Positions 8,428 through 16,865 of a stretch of 64,000 bases of DNA are shown here, piece after piece (positions within the stretch are counted from its first letter, which is position 1; the number at the start of each line of letters is the position of its first letter). This stretch comes from Pseudomonas sp. VD-NE ins (lineage in GTDB: Bacteria; Pseudomonadota; Gammaproteobacteria; Pseudomonadales; Pseudomonadaceae), in the NCBI RefSeq assembly GCF_031882575.1, contig NZ_CP134772.1:4582501-4646500 (forward strand), read 5' to 3'. The notes beneath the pieces were generated by a model. The model did not search any database, was not told where the DNA came from, and saw only the letters and a program-made list of their open reading frames with translations. The position numbers were made by a program, and so were the translations under genes.

Positions 8428-9615
8428 GTGACCGCCAAACCGCAAAGTACTTTGTTATCCCCGCTGCAGACCGCCCGCCAACTGGCGGCCGAATTTGCCC
8501 TGACTGCCGTTGAGCGTGATGAACGTGGCGGCACGCCGAAAGTCGAGCGTGATGCCCTGCGCGACAGCGGCCTGCTGGCCCTGAGTATTCCCACTCGCTA
8601 CGGCGGCCTCGGCGCGAGCTGGAGCGAAACCCTGCAAGTCGTCCGTGAGTTCGCCAAAGTCGACAGCTCGATCGCCCACGTCTTCGGCTTTCATCACTTG
8701 ATGCTCGCCACCGTGCGCCTGTTCTCCCGGCCGGAACAATGGCAGCCGTGGTTCGAACAGACCGCACGGCAGAACTGGTTCTGGGGCAATGCGCTCAACC
8801 CGCTCGACACCCGCACCGTGGTCAAGGATCTCGGCGGCTGGCGCGAATTTTCCGGGAAGAAAAGCTTCTGTTCCGGCGCCAGCGACTCACAGATGCTGAT
8901 CGCCTCGGCCGTCGATGAAAGCGCCGGCGGCAAGTTGCTGATCGCGGCGATTCCCAGCGGCCGCAGTGGCATCACCCTGCACAACGACTGGAACAACATC
9001 GGCCAGCGTCAGACCGACAGTGGCAGCGCGACGTTTGAACGGGTGCGCGTCGAAGAGTCGGAGCTACTCCTCGATCCCGGTCCGTTGAGCACGCCGTTCG
9101 CTTGTTTACGGCCATTGATCGCACAGCTGACCTTCACACACATGTTTCTCGGGATTGCCGAAGGCGCCTTTGAAGAAGCGCGGCAATACACCCTCAGCGA
9201 AACCCGGCTCTGGCATAAATCCTCGGCGCGCGATGTGCGTGAAGATCCATACGTACTCGCGCATTACGGCGAGTTCTGGGTAGCGCTGGAAGGCATTCGT
9301 CTGCTGGTCGAACGCGCGGCCGCATTGCTCGATGAGGCCTGGGCCAAGGGTGCGAGTCTCAGCGCCGAAGAGCGCGGTCATGTCGCCACCGCGATTGCCA
9401 CGGCAAAAGTCGCCGCCAGCCGCCAGGGTCTGGATATTTGCAGTCGTCTGTTCGAAGTGACCGGCGCGCGCTCAACCCACGCGTCCCTGCGCCTCGACCG
9501 CCACTGGCGCAACCTGCGCACGCAAACCCTGCACGACCCGCTGGACTACAAACTCCATGAGCTGGGCGACTGGGCGCTGAACCAGTCGCTGCCGGTGCCG
9601 ACTTTCTATTCCTGA
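8428..9615 (+). CDS. msuC: Acyl-CoA-dehydrogenase-fold flavin monooxygenase MsuC
   Basis: 395 residues from a GTG start, with AGGAG at 7 nt. The fold is that of acyl-CoA dehydrogenases (RYGGLGASWSETLQVVREFAKVDSSIAH; C-terminal four-helix domain), but the group is the SfnB/MsuC/DszC-like class of FMNH2-dependent monooxygenases rather than true dehydrogenases. In P. aeruginosa MsuC converts methanesulfinate to methanesulfonate, the substrate of MsuD. MsuE would supply the reduced flavin. The function follows from family and context. Confidence 0.87.
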   Translation: MTAKPQSTLLSPLQTARQLAAEFALTAVERDERGGTPKVERDALRDSGLLALSIPTRYGGLGASWSETLQVVREFAKVDSSIAHVFGFHHLMLATVRLFSRPEQWQPWFEQTARQNWFWGNALNPLDTRTVVKDLGGWREFSGKKSFCSGASDSQMLIASAVDESAGGKLLIAAIPSGRSGITLHNDWNNIGQRQTDSGSATFERVRVEESELLLDPGPLSTPFACLRPLIAQLTFTHMFLGIAEGAFEEARQYTLSETRLWHKSSARDVREDPYVLAHYGEFWVALEGIRLLVERAAALLDEAWAKGASLSAEERGHVATAIATAKVAASRQGLDICSRLFEVTGARSTHASLRLDRHWRNLRTQTLHDPLDYKLHELGDWALNQSLPVPTFYS

Positions 9616-9651
9616 CCTGCCTGCATTTGAACTAAAAAGAAGGACGAGCCC

Positions 9652-10755
9652 ATGCAACTGCTGACCCTACCGCCCTCCCCCGCGCTCGCCACCTCGATCC
9701 GCGCCACCGCGCAGGTGTTCGAAGACCCGAAGTCCCAGGCCCTGCTTGCGCATTTGCAACAGGTCGCGCCGAGTGAAGCCAGTGTGCTGATCATCGGTGA
9801 GACCGGCACCGGCAAAGAGCTGGTGGCGCGGCATATTCATAACCTCAGCAACCGTCGCCACCGGCCGTTTATCGCGGTCAATTGCGGGGCGTTTTCCGAA
9901 TCGCTGGTGGAGGCAGAATTATTCGGTCATGAAAAAGGCGCGTTCACCGGTGCGCTGAGTGCCAAGGCCGGATGGTTCGAGGAAGCGGACGGCGGCACCT
10001 TGTTTCTCGATGAGATCGGCGATCTGCCGATGGCGATTCAGGTGAAGTTGCTGCGGGTTTTGCAGGAGCGCGAAGTGGTGCGGCTTGGCTCACGCAAAAG
10101 CATTCCCATCGATGTGCGGGTGCTGGCAGCGACCAACGTGCAGCTGGAGAAGGCCATCAATGCCGGCCATTTCCGCGAGGATCTGTATTACCGCCTTAAT
10201 GTGGTCAATCTGGAATTGAGCCCGTTGCGTGAGCGTCCCGGCGATATCCTCCCGCTCACGCGCCATTTCATCGAGGCCTACAGTCAGCGCCTCGGTTACG
10301 GGCGGGTCAGCATCAGCCCGGGCGCCGAACACAAACTGCGTGCTTACAGTTGGCCGGGCAACATCCGCGAACTGGAAAACGTCATCCACCACACGTTGTT
10401 GATCTGCCGCAATGGCGTGATCGAACGCGATGATTTGCGCCTGTCGAATCTGCGCATCGATCGCCCGGACGATCATCACAGCAGTGCCGACGATTCACCG
10501 GAGGCGTTGCTGGAACAGGCCTTTCAAAAACTGTTCGCGCAACAGGCCGGCGCTTTGCACGAGAAAGTCGAAGACGCCTTGCTGCGCGCAGCGTATCGCT
10601 TTTGCCATTACAACCAGGTGCACACCGCAGCATTGCTCGGTCTGAGCCGCAACGTCACGCGTACGCGACTGATCAAGATCGGTGAACTGGCGGTGAACAA
10701 GCGGCGACTCACGGAAAATCTGCAAGGCGAGCGCTTGATCCAGTTGTCGATCTAG
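9652..10755 (+). CDS. sfnR: Sigma-54-dependent activator SfnR
   Basis: 367 residues, short for an enhancer-binding protein: there is essentially no receiver or GAF domain before the AAA+ core, so activity is probably set by its amount. Walker A is GETGTGKE (about residue 47), the sigma-54 contact loop is EKGAFTGA, Walker B is [11 protein letters not shown], and the C-terminal Fis-type helix-turn-helix reads [17 protein letters not shown]. putida SfnR activates sulfone/sulfonate genes under sulfate limitation. It closes the msu operon. Its TAG stop shares the palindrome CTAG (10752-10755) with the stop of the convergent gene. Confidence 0.9.
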   Translation: MQLLTLPPSPALATSIRATAQVFEDPKSQALLAHLQQVAPSEASVLIIGETGTGKELVARHIHNLSNRRHRPFIAVNCGAFSESLVEAELFGHEKGAFTGALSAKAGWFEEADGGTLFLDEIGDLPMAIQVKLLRVLQEREVVRLGSRKSIPIDVRVLAATNVQLEKAINAGHFREDLYYRLNVVNLELSPLRERPGDILPLTRHFIEAYSQRLGYGRVSISPGAEHKLRAYSWPGNIRELENVIHHTLLICRNGVIERDDLRLSNLRIDRPDDHHSSADDSPEALLEQAFQKLFAQQAGALHEKVEDALLRAAYRFCHYNQVHTAALLGLSRNVTRTRLIKIGELAVNKRRLTENLQGERLIQLSI

Positions 10756-11105
10756 CCGATCAGGTTGCAGTGCAGCGCATCGTCGTGGCTGCGGGCGATG
10801 CTGCTCAGCACCTGGAACGAATTGAAGGTGATGGTTTTCGCCTGATGGGTATGGATCAGTTGCCAGAAATCCTGCTCGCCACTCTCAAAGCTGCGAAACG
10901 CTGCCTCACCCGCCTCGCGGGACTGCCATTGGAGAAAACTCAACACACGCCGGCCGTCATCGCTGGCCTGCACACTGGCGCTGACAAAACCGTCATAGCG
11001 CTGAGCCAGACGTTCGGTTTGCCTCGATAGTGCGGTCACCAGCGCAGGTTGTTGGCGTGGTTCGATTTCAAATTCGATCAATTGGGTGAAACTGCGGTTG
11101 TTCAT
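10752..11105 (-). CDS. Antibiotic-biosynthesis-monooxygenase (ABM) domain protein, SoxR target
   Basis: 117 residues from the ATG at 11105; the longer frame to 11222 would overlap soxR and its operator and is rejected. The ferredoxin-like ABM fold is suggested by FTQLIEFEIEPRQQPALVTAL, VSASVQASDDGRRVLSFLQWQS and the final strand TFNSFQVLSS. It is divergent from soxR with a SoxR box in its promoter. In P. aeruginosa the gene next to soxR (PA2274) is a monooxygenase of the SoxR regulon; this one is probably its counterpart and may act on redox-active quinone-like compounds. Confidence 0.8.
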   Translation of the reverse strand: MNNRSFTQLIEFEIEPRQQPALVTALSRQTERLAQRYDGFVSASVQASDDGRRVLSFLQWQSREAGEAAFRSFESGEQDFWQLIHTHQAKTITFNSFQVLSSIARSHDDALHCNLIG

Positions 11106-11163
11106 GGAATGCCCCCACTCAGCGTAAGACGAGCCTTGCGACTCGAAGACCTGCAGGGTAAAA

Positions 11164-11181
11164 CCTCTAGTTAAGTCAAGG
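11164..11181 (-). promoter_or_regulatory. SoxR box in the promoter of the ABM gene
   Basis: CCTCTAGTTAAGTCAAGG matches the SoxR consensus CCTCAAGTTAACTTGAGG at 14 of 18 positions. On the minus strand it lies between a TTGACC -35 and a TACCCT-like -10 separated by an overlong spacer of about 19 bp, as MerR-family activators require. Confidence 0.75.
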
Positions 11182-11198
11182 TCAAGAGCTGTCTGCAG

Positions 11199-11651
11199 AT
11201 GATCAGCAAAGAAAATGTGCACAAGCAGTTAACAGTCGGTGAAGTCGCCGCACGCAGTGGCGTGGCCGTCACCGCCCTGCACTTTTATGAATCCAAAGGC
11301 TTGATCAAGAGCCAACGCAATGCCGGCAATCAGCGGCGCTATCCGCGCGAAGTACTGCGCCGGGTGGCGTTGATCAAAGTCGCGCAGCGGCTGGGGATTC
11401 CGCTGGCAGAGATTGGCGAAGCGCTGAAAACTCTCCCGGACGATCGCGCACCCAGCGCGGCAGACTGGAAAATCCTCTCGCAGCAATGGCGCCGGGAACT
11501 GGATCAGCGGATCGAGCAATTGACCCTACTGCGCGATCGGCTCAATGGCTGCATCGGTTGCGGGTGTTTGTCGATGGAGGCCTGCCCGCTGCGTAATCAG
11601 GGCGATGTGCTGGGTGAACAGGGACCGGGGCCGCACTTTCCCGAAGACTGA
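11199..11651 (+). CDS. soxR: Redox-sensing regulator SoxR (MerR family)
   Basis: 150 residues. A MerR-type winged helix is at the N-terminus ([21 protein letters not shown]), followed by a dimerisation helix and the [2Fe-2S] cluster motif [12 protein letters not shown] (about residues 118-129), diagnostic of SoxR. In pseudomonads SoxR responds to redox-cycling compounds such as phenazines and controls a few efflux and oxygenase genes rather than soxS. The SoxR box lies in the divergent region. Confidence 0.95.
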   Translation: MISKENVHKQLTVGEVAARSGVAVTALHFYESKGLIKSQRNAGNQRRYPREVLRRVALIKVAQRLGIPLAEIGEALKTLPDDRAPSAADWKILSQQWRRELDQRIEQLTLLRDRLNGCIGCGCLSMEACPLRNQGDVLGEQGPGPHFPED

Positions 11652-11753
11652 CGCTCGTCGGGCAAAAATTTGCACGGCGAAGACGGTTCTATAGTGAATC
11701 TTCCACAAATCCGGTGGAGCCACATTCATAGAACAAAAATCAGGGAGAACGTC

Positions 11754-12212
11754 ATGAGCGTCAAACCCATTCCCGAGGGCTATCACAGCATTACCCCGTA
11801 TCTCGGCATCCACAAAGCCGCCGAGGCCATCGATTTTTATAAAAAAGCCTTCGGTGCCACCGAAGTCATGCGCCTGGCCATGCCCGACGGCGGCATCGGC
11901 CACGCCGAACTGCGCATTGGCGACAGCGCGATCATGCTCGGTTCGCCGTGCGATCAGGGGCCGCTGAGCATTCCTGATAAAGCCGTGTCAGTTGGTTTGC
12001 ATCTGTATGTGACCGATGTCGACAAATCATTTCAACGAGCGCTGGATGCCGGCGCGACGACGGTGTCCGAGGTCAAGGATCAGTTTTACGGTGATCGCAG
12101 CGGAACATTGAAGGATCCGTATGGGCATCTGTGGTTTCTCGCCTCGCGCAAGGAGGATCTGACTGAAGAGCAGATCAAGCAGCGGGCGATGGAGATGTTT
12201 AGCCAAGGCTGA
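11754..12212 (+). CDS. PhnB-like VOC (glyoxalase-fold) protein
   Basis: 152 residues from the ATG at 11754, preceded by GGGAGAA; an upstream in-frame ATG at 11670 is rejected. It has the paired beta-alpha-beta-beta-beta units of the VOC superfamily: ITPYLGIHKAAEAIDFYKKAFGA and DPYGHLWFLASRKEDL. PhnB-type members often lack a known reaction. No phosphonate genes are nearby. The C-terminal tail EEIKQRAMEMF-like helix is common in this subgroup. Confidence 0.85.
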   Translation: MSVKPIPEGYHSITPYLGIHKAAEAIDFYKKAFGATEVMRLAMPDGGIGHAELRIGDSAIMLGSPCDQGPLSIPDKAVSVGLHLYVTDVDKSFQRALDAGATTVSEVKDQFYGDRSGTLKDPYGHLWFLASRKEDLTEEQIKQRAMEMFSQG

Positions 12213-12230
12213 TTTTTTCTGTGTGTTCAA

Positions 12231-12335
12231 TGGCCTCATCGCGGGCAAGCCCGCTCCCACAGGGTTTTGTGGTTGGACATAGATCGCGACCACACCAAAG
12301 ATCCCTGTGGGAGCGGGCTTGCCCGCGATGGGGCC
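12231..12335. repeat. REP doublet, type B (GGGAGCGGGCTTGCCCGCG variant)
   Basis: Inverted copies at 12231-12264 and 12303-12335 of the TGTGGGAGC...CGATG(A/G)GGCC repeat. This copy has CGGGC/GCCCG in its inner stem, whereas others in the window have CTGGC/GCCAG or CGAGC/GCTCG. Confidence 0.9.
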
Positions 12336-12452
12336 GGAACGGCCAGCACCCATCACACTTCATGAACCGGCCCACCACGCTTTGCCCCTTGCCGCGAACG
12401 CCGGACAATTTCAGGATGCAGCCAACAAGAACCCTGAAACAGGATCAGCCCG

Positions 12453-13328
12453 ATGTTTGCCGGATTCCGCAAAGACCAGCGCCACGTCAACGGCGTCGAC
12501 ATCGCCTACCGCCTCGGCGGCAACGGCCCCGGCCTGTTGCTGTTGCACGGGCACCCGCAGACCCACGTGATCTGGCACAAGATTGCCGAACAACTGGCCG
12601 CACACTTCAGCGTGGTCGCCGCCGACCTGCGCGGTTACGGTGACAGCAGCCGCCCGGCTGCGGATGAGTTGCACATTAATTATTCGAAACGCGAAATGGC
12701 CTGCGACAATGTCGAGCTGATGCAGTCGCTGGGCTTCGAGCAGTTTTCGATCCTCGCTCACGACCGTGGCGCGCGGGTCGCCCATCGCCTGGCGCTCGAT
12801 CACCCCGCCGCCGTGCAACGGATGATGCTGCTGGACATCGCACCGACTCTGTCGATGTACGCGCAAACCAACGAAGCCTTTGCCCGCGCCTACTGGCACT
12901 GGTTCTTCCTGATCCGCCCGGCGCCACTGCCGGAAACCTTGCTCGAAGCCGATCCCGAAAGCTATCTGCGCAGCGTGATGGGCAGTCGCAGCGCCGGGCT
13001 CAAGCCGTTTACCGATGAAGCCTTCGGCGAATACCTGCGCTGCCTGCGACAACCGGGCAGCGCCCGCGGTATCTGCGAAGACTATCGCGCCAGCGCCGGC
13101 ATCGATCTTGAGCACGACCGCGCCGACATCGCCGCCGGGAATCATCTGAGTCTGCCACTGCGCGTGTTGTGGGGCGCCGAGGGCACGGTCGGGCGCTGCT
13201 TCGAGCCGCTCAAGGAATGGCAGCAAGTGGCGACCAACGTCAGCGGTCAGGCATTGCCCGCCGGCCACTACATTGCCGAAGAAGTCCCCGAACTGTTGCT
13301 CGCCGAAGCACTGGCCTTTTTGCGCTGA
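12453..13328 (+). CDS. Haloacetate (fluoroacetate) dehalogenase-like alpha/beta hydrolase
   Basis: 291 residues. The nucleophile elbow reads AHDRGARVAHRLALDHP with Asp104 in place of serine, followed by Arg105 and Arg108, the two carboxylate-binding arginines of fluoroacetate dehalogenases. His149-Trp150 in YWHWFFL match the halide-binding His-Trp pair, and AGHYIAEE supplies the catalytic histidine. The oxyanion segment is LHGHPQTHVIW. Characterised enzymes hydrolyse fluoro- and chloroacetate to glycolate. Epoxide hydrolases share the Asp nucleophile but lack the Arg pair. The gene lies 60 bp before a LysR gene on the same strand. Confidence 0.8.
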   Translation: MFAGFRKDQRHVNGVDIAYRLGGNGPGLLLLHGHPQTHVIWHKIAEQLAAHFSVVAADLRGYGDSSRPAADELHINYSKREMACDNVELMQSLGFEQFSILAHDRGARVAHRLALDHPAAVQRMMLLDIAPTLSMYAQTNEAFARAYWHWFFLIRPAPLPETLLEADPESYLRSVMGSRSAGLKPFTDEAFGEYLRCLRQPGSARGICEDYRASAGIDLEHDRADIAAGNHLSLPLRVLWGAEGTVGRCFEPLKEWQQVATNVSGQALPAGHYIAEEVPELLLAEALAFLR

Positions 13329-13388
13329 GCCGAGCCGCCGGATCTCGGTGCTATGCTGGCGGCTTCTGCCGCCAGTGTTCGTTTTGAC

Positions 13389-14303
13389 ATGTCCCAGAAG
13401 AAAGACACCGTGCCCCTGCCCGAAGACCTGCGCGTGCTGCTCACCGTGATCCGCAAGAACGGCTTTGCCGCCGCGGCCGATGAACTTGGCCTGTCACCGG
13501 CCTACGTCAGCAAACGCATCCAGATTCTCGAAACCACCCTCGGCACGCGCCTGCTGCACCGCACCAGCCGGCGCGTCTCGCTGACCGAGGATGGTGAACG
13601 CGTGCAACGTTGGGCGTTGCGCATTCTCGATGATTTCCAGCAACTGCACGACGAATTGTCCGACGCCCACGACAGCCCGCGTGGGCGTTTGCACATTTGC
13701 AGCAGTTTCGGTTTCGGTCGCAATCACGTAGCCCCAGCGGTGTCGTTGCTGGCGGAACGTTATCCCGAACTGGAAATTCGCCTCGACCTGTTTGACCGGG
13801 TGGTGGACATCATCAATGAAGGCTTCGACCTGGAGATCCGCGTCGGCGACGACATTCCCGGTCAGCACATTGGTCGGCGCCTGGTCAGCAATCGGCGCGT
13901 ACTGTGTGCCGCCCCCGGTTATCTGCAGCGTCGCGGCACCCCGCAGACGCTGGACGAACTGCAACAGCACGATTGCCTGGTGATCAAGGAGCGCGACAAC
14001 GCCTTCGGTATCTGGAACCTGGACCGTGATGGCGGGCAAGAGAGCGTGCGAGTCAGCGGGCCCTTGTCGTCAAACAACGGCGAGATCGTTTTGCAGTGGG
14101 CGCTGGATGGGCGCGGGGTGTTGTTGCGCTCGTTGTGGGATGTGAAGCCGCTGCTGGAGCAAGGACGCCTGGTGCAGGTGCTGGAGGATTGCAGCCAGAG
14201 TGCCAATGTCTGGGCGGTGTACCCGACGCGGCTCGCGCATTCGGGGAAGTTGCGCGCGTGCGTGGAGTTTTTGCAGGCGCATTTCAAAGGATTGTCGCTG
14301 TAG
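13389..14303 (+). CDS. LysR-family transcriptional regulator
   Basis: 304 residues from the ATG at 13389; another in-frame ATG at 13353 adds 12 non-conserved residues. The N-terminal winged helix reads LLTVIRKNGFAAAADELGLSPAYVSKRIQILE, and the effector domain has the CrgA/DmlR-like pattern RGRLHICSSFGFGRNHVAPAV. It may regulate the dehalogenase upstream or the LeuCD-type genes downstream on the other strand; no divergent promoter arrangement decides this. Confidence 0.88.
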   Translation: MSQKKDTVPLPEDLRVLLTVIRKNGFAAAADELGLSPAYVSKRIQILETTLGTRLLHRTSRRVSLTEDGERVQRWALRILDDFQQLHDELSDAHDSPRGRLHICSSFGFGRNHVAPAVSLLAERYPELEIRLDLFDRVVDIINEGFDLEIRVGDDIPGQHIGRRLVSNRRVLCAAPGYLQRRGTPQTLDELQQHDCLVIKERDNAFGIWNLDRDGGQESVRVSGPLSSNNGEIVLQWALDGRGVLLRSLWDVKPLLEQGRLVQVLEDCSQSANVWAVYPTRLAHSGKLRACVEFLQAHFKGLSL

Positions 14304-14328
14304 CCCAGACACCCAGGCACCACAAAGT

Positions 14329-14423
14329 CCTGTGGAAGCTGGCTTGCCAGCGATAGGGCCAGCATATCCAACACCTGTGCCGGCTGAACTGACGCCATCG
14401 CTGGCAAGCCAGCTCCCACAGGG
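14329..14423. repeat. REP doublet, type B
   Basis: Inverted copies at 14329-14360 and 14391-14423 between the convergent LysR and leuD-like genes, with inner stems GCTGGC/GCCAGC. Probably acts as a structured intergenic spacer at a point of convergent transcription. Confidence 0.88.
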
Positions 14424-14430
14424 TATGCGT

Positions 14431-15045
14431 TCAGCCTAACCAAGGGTTGTTGGCCAGGTGCTCGCGTTCGAAATCTTTGATCTGTTCGCGGCGTTGCAGG
14501 GTGCTGCCGATGGCGTCCAGCCCCAAGAGCAATGCGGTTTTACGCAAAGTATCGATCTGGAACTCGAGCACGCTGCCATCCGCCAGGCCAATCTGCTGCG
14601 CCTCCAGATCGATGCTGATCCGCGCCGTTTCAGCCTGACCTACAAGCCGTCCGATGCGTTGCACCTGCGCCTCTTCCAGCGTGATCAACAACACCCCGTT
14701 ACGCTGGCAATTGTCGTAGAAGATCCCGGCGAAACTGCTGCCGATCAACGCGCGAATGCCCATCTGCTGCAAGCCCCAGACCGCATGTTCACGGCTGGAA
14801 CCGCAGCCGAAATTCGGCCCGACCAGCAGAAAACTCGCCCCGTGCCACGGCGCTTTGTTCAACACAAAATCGGGGTCGGGACTGCCATCGCGCAGAAACC
14901 GCAGATCGAAAAACAGCCCGCGATCGAGTCCCTGGCGATCAATGCCTTTGAGGAACTGCTTGGGCATGATCACGTCCGTGTCGACATTGGCCGCCAGTAA
15001 CGGCGCGGCCTGACAGCTGACGCAGGTGAAGGGTTGCAGGCTCAT
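14431..15045 (-). CDS. leuD: 3-isopropylmalate dehydratase-type small subunit (LeuD family)
   Basis: 204 residues. Family motifs are NVDTDVIMPKQFL near the N-terminus and LVGPNFGCGSSREHAVWGL about residue 75, which form the swivelling aconitase domain 4. The ATG at 15045 overlaps the TGA of the large-subunit gene (ATGA), showing translational coupling. A longer open frame upstream to 15585 is only read-through of the large subunit in another frame. Pairing with LeuC is certain; whether the substrate is isopropylmalate, citraconate or another diacid is not. Confidence 0.87.
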   Translation of the reverse strand: MSLQPFTCVSCQAAPLLAANVDTDVIMPKQFLKGIDRQGLDRGLFFDLRFLRDGSPDPDFVLNKAPWHGASFLLVGPNFGCGSSREHAVWGLQQMGIRALIGSSFAGIFYDNCQRNGVLLITLEEAQVQRIGRLVGQAETARISIDLEAQQIGLADGSVLEFQIDTLRKTALLLGLDAIGSTLQRREQIKDFEREHLANNPWLG

Positions 15046-16472
15046 GGACGTTCTCCAAAGTGGCGAATATCGGTGAGTCGACCGCTGATCGCAGCGGCGG
15101 CGACCATCGCCGGGCTCATCAAATGAGTGCGCGCGCCGGCACCCTGACGGCCCTCGAAATTGCGGTTGGTGCTGGACGCACAGCGGTCGCCGGGCGCCAG
15201 TACGTCGTCGTTCATCGCCAGACACATTGAGCAGCCCGACTGGCGCCATTCGAACCCGGCGTCGATAAAGATCTGCGCCAGCCCTTCGGCCTCGGCCTGC
15301 GCGCGAACTTCGCTGGACCCGGGGACGATCATCGCCCGTACATGCCCGGCCACTTGCTGACCACGCACGACGCTGGCGGCATCGCGCAGGTCTTCGATCC
15401 GCGCATTGGTGCACGAACCGATAAAGGCGTGGCTGATGACGATATCGCTGAGCGCCATGCCCGCTTCGAGGCCCATGTAGTTGAGGGCGCGGCGCATGTC
15501 CTGACGCAGGATCGGGTCGCTGATCGCTTGCGGATCTGGTACCCGCGCACCGATTGCAGCGGCCTGATCGGGGCTGGTGCCCCAAGTGACCATCGGTTCC
15601 AGAATGCTGGCATCGAGGTGAATCTCGCGGTCAAACAGCGCTCCGGGATCACTGCGCAGTTCGCGCCACTTCTCCACGCCCCGTTCCCACAGCTCAGCTT
15701 GCGGCGCGCGCGGCTTGCCCTTGAGATAGGCGAAGACCTTGTCATCCGGCGCCATGAACGCCCCGCGCGCGCCGGCCTCGACGGCCATGTTGCAGATGGT
15801 CATGCGCGCTTCAACGCTGAGGGCATCGATGGTCGAGCCGCAGAACTCGATCGCGTAACCGCTGGCCCCGGAAGCACCGATGCGGCCGATCAGGGCCATG
15901 ATCACGTCTTTCGACGTCAGGCCCGCTGCCAGGTCGCCGTCGACGGTCACGCGCAGGCTTTTCAGGCGTTTGTAGACCAGGGTCTGCGAGGCCAGCAGGT
16001 GTTCGATCTCCGATGTGCCGATGCCAAAACCGAAGGCGCCGAGCGCGCCATAGGTGGTGGTGTGGCTATCGCCAGCGGCAATGACCATGCCGGGCAGAAT
16101 AAAGCCCTGCTCGGGAGCGATCACGTGCTCGATGCCCTGACGTTTGTCGAGGATGTCCAGCAACTCGATGCCGAAGTCCCGGCAGTTCTCCGCCAGATAC
16201 GACACTTGCCGCGCGCCGCCCGCATCAGGCATTGCCGCGATGCGCACAGGCGTGGTCGGGTTGACGTGATCGACCACCGCCAGCGCCGTGCCCGGCCGCC
16301 AGACCTCGCGCCCGGCCGCGCGCAAACCGCTGAACGCCTGCGGGCTGGTGTATTCGTTGATCACCTGACGATCGATATACAGCAGGACATGGCCCTGATC
16401 GTCGAGGCGGCACACCGTGTGCGAATCGATGTGTTTGTCGTAGAGGGTTCTGGCGGTCATCAAGGCGCTCAC
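15042..16472 (-). CDS. leuC: 3-isopropylmalate dehydratase-type large subunit (LeuC family)
   Basis: 476 residues, normal for LeuC. Cluster-binding cysteines are visible in FIGSCTNARIEDL and SGCSMCLAMN; the active-site region includes GDSHTTTYGALGAFGFGIGTSE and NRNFEGRQG. The start is GTG at 16472 or ATG at 16460, with no strong ribosome site for either. The pair sits beside a LysR gene and a dehalogenase rather than next to leuB, which is where the biosynthetic leuCD usually lies in pseudomonads, so this may be a second, catabolic copy. That cannot be settled without the rest of the genome. Confidence 0.85.
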   Translation of the reverse strand: MSALMTARTLYDKHIDSHTVCRLDDQGHVLLYIDRQVINEYTSPQAFSGLRAAGREVWRPGTALAVVDHVNPTTPVRIAAMPDAGGARQVSYLAENCRDFGIELLDILDKRQGIEHVIAPEQGFILPGMVIAAGDSHTTTYGALGAFGFGIGTSEIEHLLASQTLVYKRLKSLRVTVDGDLAAGLTSKDVIMALIGRIGASGASGYAIEFCGSTIDALSVEARMTICNMAVEAGARGAFMAPDDKVFAYLKGKPRAPQAELWERGVEKWRELRSDPGALFDREIHLDASILEPMVTWGTSPDQAAAIGARVPDPQAISDPILRQDMRRALNYMGLEAGMALSDIVISHAFIGSCTNARIEDLRDAASVVRGQQVAGHVRAMIVPGSSEVRAQAEAEGLAQIFIDAGFEWRQSGCSMCLAMNDDVLAPGDRCASSTNRNFEGRQGAGARTHLMSPAMVAAAAISGRLTDIRHFGERP

Positions 16473-16865
16473 TCAGGGAAATCGGGTGATTCCCATCATA
16501 GGGAGCGTGGGTCGGCCATCAATTGGCAGAGAGTGATGGCGTAAATCATGAATCGTGTTTGATCGGCCGGACCGCAAAATCCAGTAGGAGCTGTCGAGTG
16601 CAACGAGGCTGCGATCTTTTGATCTTGTTTTTAAAGATCAAGATCAAAAGATCGCAGCGTGCCGCAGCTCCTACAGTTGAATCTCTCACACCCTGCGAAC
16701 TGGGAAACATTTGCTTTCATATCACCTTTCGGGATTTACCTCGCTCATCCGTCCTATAGAGATGCAGGCCGTTCGCGTAGGCAAAAGCCACGAACGCCTT
16801 TCGGGACTCCCGTGCTGCGAAGCCCGTAGCCAGGCACCCTTTCACCGCTATCAAGACGCACAATC
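16473..16865. other. Intergenic region between leuC-like gene and fpvG
   Basis: 393 bp separating two divergent genes. It holds one type A REP (16584-16674) and no credible open frame. A poor TAAAT-N17-CGG arrangement at about 16541-16567 is not convincing as a PvdS promoter, and no Fur box was found by eye, so the promoter of the fpv operon is not identified. Confidence 0.6.
16584..16674. repeat. REP element, type A, diverged left arm
   Basis: The arms begin GTAGGAGCTG and end CAGCTCCTAC, with GCTGCGATCTTTTGATC and its complement inside. The left arm carries GTCGAGTGCAACGAGG where other copies have CCGCAGG, so the outer hairpin is imperfect. Confidence 0.85.

Noticed and set aside
14431..15585. 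Long N-terminal extension of the leuD-like gene
   Set aside because: The extra 180 codons lie within leuC in another frame; the ATGA junction at 15045 marks the real start.
16541..16567. TAAAT-N17-CGG before fpvG as a PvdS promoter
   Set aside because: Wrong final base, 17-bp spacing, and more than 300 bp and a REP away from fpvG.
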